Source: JAFAXD01 sp963760435
Lineage (GTDB): Bacteria; Pseudomonadota; Alphaproteobacteria; Rhizobiales; Xanthobacteraceae
Assembly (NCBI GenBank): GCA_963760435.1
Contig: CAVXDE010000017.1
Location: 124,001 to 188,000 of the forward strand
DNA: 64,000 bases
Direction: 5' to 3'
Shown here: in pieces, positions 1-7,840 of the stretch
Position numbering within the stretch: position 1 is the first letter of the stretch
How the letters are laid out: each line of letters opens with the position of its first letter
Notes under the pieces: model-generated
Database searches by the model: none
What the model was told of the DNA's origin: nothing
What the model saw: the letters and a program-made list of their open reading frames with translations, nothing else
Program-made: the position numbers and the translations under genes

Positions 1-1
1 G

Positions 2-745
2 TACAATCCGGAAGGCGTGCGCATCGGCCAGGACAAGAACCGCAACTTCCGCGCTGTGAAGGTTTGGGACCGGCGCGAGTTCAAGGACCTCGACGACGAG
101 GTCGAGCTCGGCACGCGCAACATCAAGATCGCGCTGCGGCGGTTGCGCAAATTCGCCCGCACCGGCGCGCCCGAGGAGCTTGATCTCGACGGCACCATCA
201 AGGGTACGGCGCACAAGGGTTATCTCGACATCGTCATGCGGCCCGAGCGGCACAACGCCGTGAAGGTGTTGTTGTTCTTCGACGTCGGCGGCTCGATGGA
301 TTGGCACGTGCAGGCAACGCAGGAGTTGTTCTCGGCGACCCGCAGCGAGTTCAAGCACATGGAGCATTTCTACTTCCACAACTGCCTCTATGAGCGGGTC
401 TGGAAGGAGAATGGCCGCCGCTATGACCACACCACGCCGACCTGGGACGTGCTGCACACGTTCCCGCACGACTACAAAGTGATCTTCGTCGGCGATGCGT
501 CGATGTCACCCTACGAGTTGGCGATGCCGGGCGGATCGGTCGAGCACATGAACGACGAGCCGGGCCAGGTCTGGCTTGACCGCGTGACGCGCACCTATCC
601 GGCCTGTGTGTGGCTCAATCCGGTCCCGGAGAACCAGTGGGACTACACGCAATCCATCCGCATGGTGCGGCAGATGTTTGCTGGGCGCATGTATCCGCTC
701 ACGTTGGAAGGACTGGATCGCGCGATGCGCGAGCTGGTGCGTTGA
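2..745 (+). CDS. VWA-domain (CoxE-like) protein, 5'-truncated
   Basis: The open frame runs into the window from base 2, so the N-terminus is missing; the first possible internal start (GTG 17) is not the real one. The visible 243 or so residues hold a von Willebrand factor A fold with a MIDAS-like strand LLFFDVGGSMDW, where the canonical DxSxS reads D-V-G-G-S. Proteins of this kind usually pair with a MoxR AAA+ ATPase in metal-dependent, chaperone-like assembly. A MoxR gene lies in this window at 10331-11179, but on the opposite strand and about 9.6 kb away. The gene ends one base before the convergent gene at 746. The family call is firm; its biological target is unknown. Confidence 0.8.
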   Translation, partial: YNPEGVRIGQDKNRNFRAVKVWDRREFKDLDDEVELGTRNIKIALRRLRKFARTGAPEELDLDGTIKGTAHKGYLDIVMRPERHNAVKVLLFFDVGGSMDWHVQATQELFSATRSEFKHMEHFYFHNCLYERVWKENGRRYDHTTPTWDVLHTFPHDYKVIFVGDASMSPYELAMPGGSVEHMNDEPGQVWLDRVTRTYPACVWLNPVPENQWDYTQSIRMVRQMFAGRMYPLTLEGLDRAMRELVR

Positions 746-1183
746 TTAGCGGCCCGTGCCGGGCGGACTTGGTTGCGAGCTGGCCGAGCCCTCCGGCACC
801 ATGATGTTTGGTATGCCAAACGAGTTGCCGGAAGTTGGGCCGCCGCCAAAAGCGCGCGTGCCGCTGTTGGTCGCGCCGAATTGAGGCAGGGCGGGATTGG
901 TCGGACCCGTCGCCCGCCCGCCGGACCCGGCACCGGTGCTCAGGCCGAAGCCGGACGTGCTGAAATTGGTGGGGCCGGTTGAGAATCCGCCCGAGCCGCC
1001 GGAGGAGCTCTGTCCATAGATTCCGGTGAAATTGGTCGGTCCGGTGGGAGCTCCTCCGGAGCCGCCGGCGCTGCTGGTGCCGAAGCCGCCGATCTGGGCC
1101 TGCGCGGGCAGGGCACCGGCAAACACAGCCGCAAGAATTGCGGCGGATGAAATAAAGGTATGAACGCGGCGCATTCGTTCCAT
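746..1183 (-). CDS. Secreted glycine/serine-rich repeat protein
   Basis: A 145-residue protein with a clear Sec signal peptide (hydrophobic segment about residues 10-25, ending ALPAQAQ, probably cut after residue 29). The mature part is almost entirely low-complexity Gly, Ser, Thr and Asn. It contains three spaced copies of a GSGG-xx-TGPTN unit, separated by about 20-23 residues. No Cys is present and no domain is recognised. It converges directly on the VWA gene with no spacer. Composition suggests an extended surface or periplasmic protein, but that is inference only. The signal peptide makes it likely to be a real gene rather than a composition artefact. Confidence 0.6.
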   Translation of the reverse strand: MERMRRVHTFISSAAILAAVFAGALPAQAQIGGFGTSSAGGSGGAPTGPTNFTGIYGQSSSGGSGGFSTGPTNFSTSGFGLSTGAGSGGRATGPTNPALPQFGATNSGTRAFGGGPTSGNSFGIPNIMVPEGSASSQPSPPGTGR

Positions 1184-1364
1184 GACTGGTCTCCCCTTGC
1201 GCCCCGACCCACAAGCGCGCGTTTCAAGGATAGCGCTTGCCGCGATACCAACATAAGCGTGTAAACGGCCCAGACAAGCCGATCTCGCTCATCCGTGAAC
1301 GATGATCGATCGGTGTTGCCCAGCGTGCTATCGTCCGCTTCCAACACAAGTTACCCCTCACCAC

Positions 1365-2588
1365 ATGACCGCCGTTCCTCTCACTGCACTCGTTGCCCAT
1401 CGCTCGTTTGCTTATTTCTGGTGCGGCCGCACCGCGACCACGACCGCCTACCAGATGCTGGCGGTGGCGGTCGGTTGGCAGATCTACGCCATGACCGGCG
1501 ATGCGCTCGACCTCGGGCTCGTGGGGCTCGTGCAGTTCGTGCCGATCGTTGCGATGTCGCTCGTCATCGGCCAGGCAGCGGACCATTTCGACCGGCGCAC
1601 CCTCGCGCGCATCTGCCAGATCGTGAAGGCGCTGTGCGCGCTCACGCTCGCGCTCGGCACTTCCGCGGGTTGGCTCGGACGCGAAACAATCTTTGCGATT
1701 CTGTTTGTCATCGGCACGGCGCGCGCGTTTGAAACGCCGACCTTGCACGCGCTGCTGCCCGGCATCGTGCCGGCTGCGCTGTTGCCGCGAGCGATCGCAG
1801 CCTCCGCGACGGCGAACCAAGCGGCGACCATCGGCGGGCCGGCGCTGGGGGGATTGATCTACGCATTCGGACCGACCACCGTCTATGTCACGTGCACGGT
1901 GGTGTTTCTTCTCGCCAGCGTGCTCGTCAGTCTGGTCAAGACGGCCCCGCGCCCGAGCGAGCGCAAGCCAGTGACCTTGGCGTCGCTGTTCGCGGGATTT
2001 GCTTATATTCGCAGCCGGCCGGTACTGCTTGGGGCAATCTCACTCGATTTCTTTGCCGTCATGCTGGGCGGCGTCACGGCGCTGCTGCCGATCTACGCGC
2101 GCGATATTCTGCAAACCGGTCCGTGGGGGCTCGGGCTGCTCCGCTCGGCACCGGCTGTCGGCGCGCTGTGCATGTCGGTCGTGCTGGCACATCGTTCGCT
2201 TGATCGCCGGGTTGGCCAGATTCTGTTCGGGTCCGTCGTCGTGTTCGGCCTCGCCATCATCGTGTTCGCGCTGTCGACCTCATTTGCCCTGTCGCTGGTT
2301 GCGCTGACGATCTACGGCATGGCCGATGCGATCAGCGTCGTCATTCGCCATTCGCTGGTGCAGACCCGCACGCCGCAGGATATGCTTGGCCGGGTGATGG
2401 CGGTGAACTCGCTCGGGACCGGAAGCTCGGGCACACTCGGCGAATTCGAGTCAGGGCTGCTCGCCGCCTGGTTCGGCACCGTGACGTCCGCATTGGTCGG
2501 CGGTGTCGGCGCACTCGCGATCGTGGTGCTGTGGATGTTGCTGTTCCCGCGATTGCGGCAAACGGCAACGCTCGCGCCCGAGCAATGA
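1365..2588 (+). CDS. MFS transporter (EntS/TMR-like exporter)
   Basis: A 407-residue inner-membrane major facilitator with about 12 hydrophobic segments. The loop after helix 2 reads GQAADHFDRRTLAR, matching the MFS signature region, and the general pattern resembles EntS-type (MFS_3) exporters. The frame stays open upstream to an ATG at 1302, but ATG 1365 (MTAVPLTAL) puts the first helix at a normal distance, so it is preferred. Its stop overlaps the start of the next gene (ATGA at 2585-2588), so the two are probably translationally coupled. The substrate is unknown. Coupling to a TctC-type binding protein and closeness to an oxygenase suggest a role with the same small organic acid. Confidence 0.82.
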   Translation: MTAVPLTALVAHRSFAYFWCGRTATTTAYQMLAVAVGWQIYAMTGDALDLGLVGLVQFVPIVAMSLVIGQAADHFDRRTLARICQIVKALCALTLALGTSAGWLGRETIFAILFVIGTARAFETPTLHALLPGIVPAALLPRAIAASATANQAATIGGPALGGLIYAFGPTTVYVTCTVVFLLASVLVSLVKTAPRPSERKPVTLASLFAGFAYIRSRPVLLGAISLDFFAVMLGGVTALLPIYARDILQTGPWGLGLLRSAPAVGALCMSVVLAHRSLDRRVGQILFGSVVVFGLAIIVFALSTSFALSLVALTIYGMADAISVVIRHSLVQTRTPQDMLGRVMAVNSLGTGSSGTLGEFESGLLAAWFGTVTSALVGGVGALAIVVLWMLLFPRLRQTATLAPEQ

Positions 2589-3616
2589 CACTGAATAGAA
2601 GCAACAACAACAATTCACAGCGAGGGAACGTGGCGAGCGTAGGCGCAAATGATCTGATCAAACTGTGCGGTGCGGTGGTTGTCACGATCGCGTTGGCCGC
2701 CATGTCGGCCGCCGCCGATGATTACCCGAACCGCTCGGTGCGCATCGTCGTGCCATTCCCGGCGGGAGGAACGGCCGATGCCATACCGCGCCTCATTGGC
2801 GACTGGCTGTCGCGCAAATGGGGCCAGCCCGTTGTCATCGAGAACAAGGCCGGAGCTGCCGGCAACATCGGAGCCGAAGCGGTCGCCAATGCTGATCCTG
2901 ATGGTTACACGCTGCTGTCGTCGCCGCCGCCGCCGCTGGTCGTCAATCAGAACCTCTACCCTAAGCTTGGATTTGATCCGAGCGCATTCGTGCCGATCTC
3001 GGTCATGGCTGTCGTCCCGACGGCGCTCGTGGTCAATCCGGCACGGATTGCGGCCAAGACGGTCCCGGATTTCATCGCCATGGCGCGCGCCAACCCGGGT
3101 AAGATCACCGCTGCCACCCAAGGCAACGGCACCACGTCGCATCTCACCTCTGAGATGTTCCAGATGCTGGCCAAGGTGAAGTTCGTTCAGGTCCCTTACC
3201 GTGGCTCTGCGCCGGCCTTGCAGGGTTTGGTGGCGGGCGACGTGGACATCATGTTTGACAATCTCGGCGTTTCACTGGCGCTGGTGCAAAGCCAGCAATT
3301 GAAGCTCATTGCGGTTGGCACCGAGCGCCGCATGGCGTCGCTGCCCGAAGTGCCGACCATCGCCGAGACGCTCCCAGGCTTTGTGTCTTCGGCCTGGTTC
3401 GCAGTCGTTGCCCCGCCGCGGACGCCGCAGCCGATCGCCGACAAGATCAGCGCCGATATCGACACAGCATTGCGCCAGCCGGAGATCGTGGCGCGATTGA
3501 AGGATCTGTCCGCCGAACCAGTCGGCGGCGCGAGCGCGGCAGCGGGCAAGTTCATGCATGAGGAGGCGGAGCGTTGGCGCGCGGTCATTGTCGCGGCCGG
3601 CATCAAGCTCGAGTGA
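2585..3616 (+). CDS. TctC/Bug-family periplasmic solute-binding protein (copy 1)
   Basis: A 343-residue periplasmic binding protein of the tripartite tricarboxylate transporter (Bug) family. After a signal segment (about residues 25-45, ending AMSAAADD) come the family hallmarks: YPNRSVRIVVPFPAGGTADA, then DGYTLL, VPYRGSAPALQGLVAGDVDIMFDN, and LPGFVSSAWFAVVAPP. These proteins bind small carboxylates and pass them to TctA/TctB, but no TctA or TctB gene is in the window, as is common for orphan Bug proteins. The ATG at 2585 overlaps the MFS stop by four bases. The ligand cannot be read from sequence; the nearby oxygenase makes an aromatic carboxylate plausible. Confidence 0.88.
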   Translation: MTLNRSNNNNSQRGNVASVGANDLIKLCGAVVVTIALAAMSAAADDYPNRSVRIVVPFPAGGTADAIPRLIGDWLSRKWGQPVVIENKAGAAGNIGAEAVANADPDGYTLLSSPPPPLVVNQNLYPKLGFDPSAFVPISVMAVVPTALVVNPARIAAKTVPDFIAMARANPGKITAATQGNGTTSHLTSEMFQMLAKVKFVQVPYRGSAPALQGLVAGDVDIMFDNLGVSLALVQSQQLKLIAVGTERRMASLPEVPTIAETLPGFVSSAWFAVVAPPRTPQPIADKISADIDTALRQPEIVARLKDLSAEPVGGASAAAGKFMHEEAERWRAVIVAAGIKLE

Positions 3617-3776
3617 TCATACTTTGGTATGTCGCGACCGAAGGCCACATGGCGGCGGCTGACGACAGGCGACAACAACCGGATTGAGCATGTCACTGTT
3701 GAAGGTCGATGAGCGCGCCGAGACCACGCAACGATTTGGCTTGCGATGATCGCATGGGCGGCCACCTGCCGCTGCA

Positions 3777-4052
3777 CTTCCCAAGGTGCCCGTAATGGTG
3801 GAACAGCTTCCGGGCCTCATCTCGGCGAGATTGGTCGCGGTTATGGCGCCGCCGAAGACGGCGTGTGAAATTACAGGTAAACTAAGCGGTGATTTGGCCG
3901 AGGGCTTGGTGCAGTCCGAGATCGCGGCGCGCATCCGGCGGAATGGGTGCGCGTCCGTTGGCATGACCCCTGATGCTACCGCGCGTTTCGTGGAGGCGGA
4001 GAGGAACAAATGGTGCCGCGTGGTCAACCTGAAGGGCTTCCGCGCCGACTAG
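3777..4052 (+). pseudogene. Remnant of a third TctC-type binding protein (C-terminal part only)
   Basis: The frame from about 3777 reads LPKVPVMVEQLPGLISARL, followed by APPKT, IRRNGCASVGMTPDATARF and EAERNKW. This matches, in order, the C-terminal third of the intact neighbours (LPEVPTIAETLPGF, APPRTP, AEPVG, EEAERW). The N-terminal two-thirds, including signal peptide and ligand lobe, are missing, and the reading frame is closed by a stop at 3747-3749. Its 3' end overlaps the proposed start of the next gene at 4010. Gene amplification of tctC followed by decay is the simplest account. A translated 88-residue protein from GTG 3786 is possible but unlikely to bind ligand. Confidence 0.7.
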
Positions 4053-5050
4053 TCTTAGTTGAGCCCACGCGGCGTGTGCTCCTGCGGGTTGCGTTACAGC
4101 TCATCGCGTCGACGGCCGTCGGCGGCGTTGCGGCGGCCGCGGATACGCCCGCCCCAAATTTTCCCACCCGACCGGTGCGCCTGATCGTGAATTTTCCCGC
4201 GGGCTCCGGCACTGCGGATGCGGTGGCGCGCGCGCTGTGCGAATACTTTACGCGCAAGTGGGGACAGCCGATCACGGTGGACAATGTGCCGGGTTCCACC
4301 GGTGTGGTGGGGGCCTCAACCGCTTATCGAGCCCCACCCGACGGCTACACGTTGCTGGTGACGCCGGCCGGCGCGCTGACGGTGGCGCAGCATCTGCAAA
4401 AACTCGATTACGATCCGGATCGCTTCGTCCCGATCACGATGCTGGAAACAAGCCCGATCGTGTTGGTGGCCTCGCCGCATCTGCCGGTCAACAACATCGC
4501 GGAGCTGATCGCCTACGCGCGAGCGCATCCCGGCCAACTGCGCGTCGCTAATCATGGCATCGGCTCAAGTTCGCATCTTGCCGCCCAGTGGCTCGCCAGC
4601 TTGGCGCAAATCCAGATCTTCAACGTTCCGTTTCGAGGATCGGTGGCTGCGTTGCAAGCTCTCGGTGATGGACGTGTCGATGTGTTGTTCGACAATCTGG
4701 GGAGTTCGCTGCAGCCGATCCGCAATAACGAGGTGAAAGCACTGGCGGTGGCCTCCGCCAAGCCGGAACCGCTGCTGCCGAATGTGTTGACCATTGCGGA
4801 GACCCTGCCGGGCTTCGCCACGTCCTCCTGGGTCGCGCTCGTGGCACCACCCGACACACCGCCATCGCTCGTGCAATGGCTGAGCTCGCAGTTCGCCGAG
4901 GCGCTGCGCGAGCCGCTGATCGAAAAGACCTTGGCCGACCTCGCCTGTGAGCCGGGTGGCTGGACGCCGCAAGCCACGACAGCGTTCATTCGCGATGAAA
5001 GCGAACGCTGGAAATCCGTGATCCGGGAGGCCAAGATCAGCCTGCAATGA
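4010..5050 (+). CDS. TctC/Bug-family periplasmic solute-binding protein (copy 2)
   Basis: A 346-residue paralogue of the protein at 2585-3616, with the same landmarks: FPTRPVRLIVNFPAGSGTADA, PDGYTLL, VPFRGSVAALQALGDGRVDV, LPGFATSSWVALVAPP. A hydrophobic signal segment ending VAAAADTPA is about 20 residues further in than usual. The ATG at 4010 therefore gives an over-long N-terminus and lies inside the tctC remnant. A GTG at 4076 would give a more typical leader, so the start is uncertain. It sits 31 bases upstream of the oxygenase alpha gene and probably shares its transcript, suggesting it captures the oxygenase substrate or a relative of it. Confidence 0.86.
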   Translation: MVPRGQPEGLPRRLVLVEPTRRVLLRVALQLIASTAVGGVAAAADTPAPNFPTRPVRLIVNFPAGSGTADAVARALCEYFTRKWGQPITVDNVPGSTGVVGASTAYRAPPDGYTLLVTPAGALTVAQHLQKLDYDPDRFVPITMLETSPIVLVASPHLPVNNIAELIAYARAHPGQLRVANHGIGSSSHLAAQWLASLAQIQIFNVPFRGSVAALQALGDGRVDVLFDNLGSSLQPIRNNEVKALAVASAKPEPLLPNVLTIAETLPGFATSSWVALVAPPDTPPSLVQWLSSQFAEALREPLIEKTLADLACEPGGWTPQATTAFIRDESERWKSVIREAKISLQ

Positions 5051-5081
5051 GCTGGCGATGAGCTAGCTCGGGGAGTAACCC

Positions 5082-6314
5082 ATGACGGTGCACACCAGCC
5101 CGCATCAATGGCCTGCTGAAGGCCTCAGCCGCGTGCCATATTGGATCTACTCCGATCCGGATTTGTACGCGCTCGAGCAGGAACGCATTTTTCGCGGCAA
5201 CACCTGGAATTTCCTGTGCCTTGAGGCGGAGCTGCGGCAGCCGAATACGTTCCGCACGTCCAATCTCGGCGACATGTCGGTCGTGGTCACGCGCGACGCT
5301 AACGGCGCCATCCATGCCTTCGAGAACCGGTGCGCGCATCGCGGGGCGCTGCTGTGTCTGGTGCCAAGGGGTGAACGCAAGGAATTTGCCTGCGTGTATC
5401 ACAACTGGACATATGATCTCGCCGGCAACCTCACCGGGGTTGCATTCCGGCGCGGGATCGGCGGCAAGGGCGGGATGTCGCCGGAGGCGACGCCCGAGCG
5501 TCACGCGCCGCGCAAGCTCCGCGTCGAGGTCCTGGCCGGACTTGTATTCGGAACGCTCGGGAACGACCCGCCGCCGCTCGAGACCTATCTGGGTCCGGAG
5601 ATCGTGCGCGGGATCCGGCGCGTCATGCGCGCGCCGGTCCGGCTGCTGGGGGGCTACAGCCAGTCGCTGCCCAGCAACTGGAAGCTCTATATGGAGAACA
5701 CGAAGGACTCCTATCACGCCTCGCTGCTGCACATGTTCTTCACCACGTTTCGCCTCAACCGGCTGTCGCAGAAAGGCGGGCTGGTGGTGAACCAAAATGG
5801 CGCCGGCCACATCAGCTACTCCATGGCGGCCGACATTGCCGGTTCTGAGTACGAGCAGGCCAAGATGCGCAGCGCGCAGGATGGCTATTCGCTCGAAGCG
5901 CCGGAATTATTGCAATCCGTCGATGAGTTCGGCGATGGGATCGGCCTGCAGATCCTGGCGATCTTTCCCGGCTTTGTGTTGCAGCAGATCCGCAACAGCC
6001 TTGCGGTGCGCCGCATTGTGCCGCAAGGGCTCGAGCGCAGCGAATTGGTGTGGACCTGCTTCGGGTTTACCAGCGACGACGACCGGCTCAATGAATTGCG
6101 CCTGCGTCAGGCCAATCTGATCGGCCCGGCGGGCTTCATCTCCATGGAGGACGGGGCTGCGACCGGGTTCGTGCAGCGCGGCAGCCGCGGCGCGCCGCGT
6201 GAGCTCTCGGTTCTCGAAATGGGCGGGCAGGGGACCTCCTCGGAGGAGAGCCGTGTCTCCGAGGCGGCGGTGCGCGGCTTCTGGAAAGCGTACCGCGAAC
6301 ACATGCGCATGTGA
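5082..6314 (+). CDS. Rieske ring-hydroxylating oxygenase, large (alpha) subunit
   Basis: A 410-residue oxygenase subunit. The Rieske [2Fe-2S] site is complete: C84-x-H86 (CAHRG) and C104-x2-H107 (CVYHNW). The catalytic domain carries NTKDSYHASLLH, giving bridging D209 and iron ligands H212 and H217, with D357 in SMEDG as the probable third ligand. This is the full set for dihydroxylation or monohydroxylation of an aromatic ring. The closest general resemblance is to anthranilate/salicylate-type large subunits, but I cannot assign the substrate. The beta-subunit gene follows with a one-base stop/start overlap. No ferredoxin or reductase gene is nearby, so electrons must come from a partner encoded elsewhere. 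Confidence 0.92.
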   Translation: MTVHTSPHQWPAEGLSRVPYWIYSDPDLYALEQERIFRGNTWNFLCLEAELRQPNTFRTSNLGDMSVVVTRDANGAIHAFENRCAHRGALLCLVPRGERKEFACVYHNWTYDLAGNLTGVAFRRGIGGKGGMSPEATPERHAPRKLRVEVLAGLVFGTLGNDPPPLETYLGPEIVRGIRRVMRAPVRLLGGYSQSLPSNWKLYMENTKDSYHASLLHMFFTTFRLNRLSQKGGLVVNQNGAGHISYSMAADIAGSEYEQAKMRSAQDGYSLEAPELLQSVDEFGDGIGLQILAIFPGFVLQQIRNSLAVRRIVPQGLERSELVWTCFGFTSDDDRLNELRLRQANLIGPAGFISMEDGAATGFVQRGSRGAPRELSVLEMGGQGTSSEESRVSEAAVRGFWKAYREHMRM

Positions 6315-6781
6315 TGAATATCGAGCAAAAACTCGCGGTCGAGGACCTCAACACACGCTACGCCGAGGCGATCGACGAAGATCGCCTCGAAGTCTGGCCG
6401 GACTTCTTCAGCGCCGACGGGCGTTATCTCGTCACCACCGCGGAAAACGTGGCGCAAGGATTGCCGCTCGGGATCATGTCGGCGACGTCGCGGGCGATGC
6501 TGCGCGATCGCATCAAGGCGCTGCGTCAGGCCAATGTCTATGAAGCCCAGCGCTACCGGCACGTGCTGGGGACGCCGCGGATTCATGCGGAGAATGGCAG
6601 CCTGCGCGCGCGCACGAGCTTCATGGTTGCCCGCATCATGCACACCGGCGAGACCATGTTGTTCGCGACCGGATGCTACGACGATCGCATCGTCCTCGAC
6701 GGTGCCGGCGCGCAGTTCGCGGAGAAGACAGTGATTCTCGACAGCCGCGTGATCGACACGCTGCTGGCGATTCCGCTGTAG
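6314..6781 (+). CDS. Ring-hydroxylating oxygenase small (beta) subunit
   Basis: A 155-residue protein with the SnoaL/NTF2-like cone fold of dioxygenase beta subunits: an N-terminal helix with DLNTRYAEAIDEDRLEVWPDFF, then YLVTTAEN, and a central RYRHVLGTPRI strand typical of the family. It packs under the alpha trimer and stabilises the hexamer. The ATG at 6314 shares its first base with the last base of the alpha stop codon, so the subunits are translationally coupled and made in equal amounts. A GTG three bases upstream is also in frame, but ATG is preferred. It is the last gene of this plus-strand run; the next gene is convergent, four bases away. Confidence 0.88.
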   Translation: MNIEQKLAVEDLNTRYAEAIDEDRLEVWPDFFSADGRYLVTTAENVAQGLPLGIMSATSRAMLRDRIKALRQANVYEAQRYRHVLGTPRIHAENGSLRARTSFMVARIMHTGETMLFATGCYDDRIVLDGAGAQFAEKTVILDSRVIDTLLAIPL

Positions 6782-6785
6782 ACCT

Positions 6786-7211
6786 CTATCGCCGCACCAC
6801 CAGCACCGAGCACCTTGCGTAGCGCACAACGTGGCCGGCGTTGGATCCGAGGAAATAGGTCTTCATCGCCGGGCGATGCGAGCTCATGACAATGAGATCC
6901 GCCGGCAGCAGCTTCGCTTCCTCCAACACCTCGTGATAGATGCCGCCCTGGCGAACCACCGTGGACAGGCGGGACGCCTCGAATCCGCACTCGCGGGCGA
7001 GCGCCGCGAGTGCTTCCTCGGCCGATTGCCGCTGCTGCGCGTCGAAGTCGGCCGGCACATATTCGGCGAGCATCACCGGCGTCATCGGCAGGACGTTGAC
7101 GACGCGAACGACACCTCCGGACGCCCGTGCCATCTCCACCGCCGTGTCGATGGCCGGCTTGGCAAACTCGGGTTCAGTTAGATCAACCGGCACCAGAATG
7201 CGTTTGAACAT
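6786..7211 (-). CDS. Universal stress protein (UspA family)
   Basis: A 141-residue single-domain Usp: MFKRILVPVDLTE at the N-terminus, then hydrophobic strands, and the C-terminal VMSSHRP...GSNAGHVVRYARCSVLVVRR. The nucleotide loop usually reads G-x2-G-x9-G-S/T. Here its first glycines are replaced (S-S-H-R-P), while the GS-N-AG end is kept, so ATP binding may be weaker or altered. A strong Shine-Dalgarno (GGAGGAGG) lies just upstream of the ATG on the minus strand. It is transcribed away from the sixA gene end and is probably monocistronic. The role is presumably stress adaptation. Confidence 0.88.
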   Translation of the reverse strand: MFKRILVPVDLTEPEFAKPAIDTAVEMARASGGVVRVVNVLPMTPVMLAEYVPADFDAQQRQSAEEALAALARECGFEASRLSTVVRQGGIYHEVLEEAKLLPADLIVMSSHRPAMKTYFLGSNAGHVVRYARCSVLVVRR

Positions 7212-7315
7212 GGTACGACCTCCTCCCAGGTCTTTCCAAGTTCACATATTGCCATGAACAAGCAAATCGACGAAGGCTCTACCAACCGTCCAGTGCGTAC
7301 AAATGAATCGAATCG

Positions 7316-7840
7316 TTAATCCGGCTCGGTCTCCAATTGCCGTGGAGCAACGAAGCGGTCGAGCCGGCCGGACCGGGGGTGCAGCTTGGTCCACTCGTCG
7401 AGCGCGAAGTCGATGACCGCCAAAGCGCCGGTCGGGAACTTTTCATGCAGGCGTTCGCGCGCCTCGATGTCGCCTGAAGCGACCAGGGCGAGGGCTACGC
7501 GCTGAATTCCCGGGTTGTGGCCGACCACCAGGAGCGAATGCACCTTTTGCGCCGTGCCGCGGAGCAGCGTAAGGATCGCTTCCGGTTCGGCTTCGTAAAG
7601 CCGTTCCTCGAAATTCACCGGCGGCGACTCCGGCAATTGATGGCGGGCGAGGTCCCAGGTCTCGCGGGTGCGGTTGGCGGTCGAGCACAACACCTGCTCG
7701 GGGATGAGCGCGTTGTGCGCGAGGTAGGTACCCACCACGCCGGCATCCCGCGCCCCGCGTCGATTGAGCGGACGATCGTGATCGGCAACTCCAGGCGGCC
7801 GGTCGGACTTGGCGTGGCGCAGAAGCATGAGACGACGCAT
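7316..7840 (-). CDS. sixA: SixA-type phosphohistidine phosphatase
   Basis: A 174-residue member of the histidine phosphatase (phosphoglycerate mutase-like) superfamily. The catalytic N-terminus MRRLMLLRHAKSD carries the RHG-like RHA motif with nucleophile H9. The second active-site histidine is in VVGHNPG, and the conserved arginine is in the TANRTRETW segment. SixA proteins remove phosphate from phosphohistidine on HPt domains or PTS components. A longer frame exists upstream, but the start at 7840 puts the catalytic motif at the normal N-terminal position. The start codon overlaps the divergent FAD oxidoreductase start (CATG at 7838-7841). Confidence 0.85.
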   Translation of the reverse strand: MRRLMLLRHAKSDRPPGVADHDRPLNRRGARDAGVVGTYLAHNALIPEQVLCSTANRTRETWDLARHQLPESPPVNFEERLYEAEPEAILTLLRGTAQKVHSLLVVGHNPGIQRVALALVASGDIEARERLHEKFPTGALAVIDFALDEWTKLHPRSGRLDRFVAPRQLETEPD

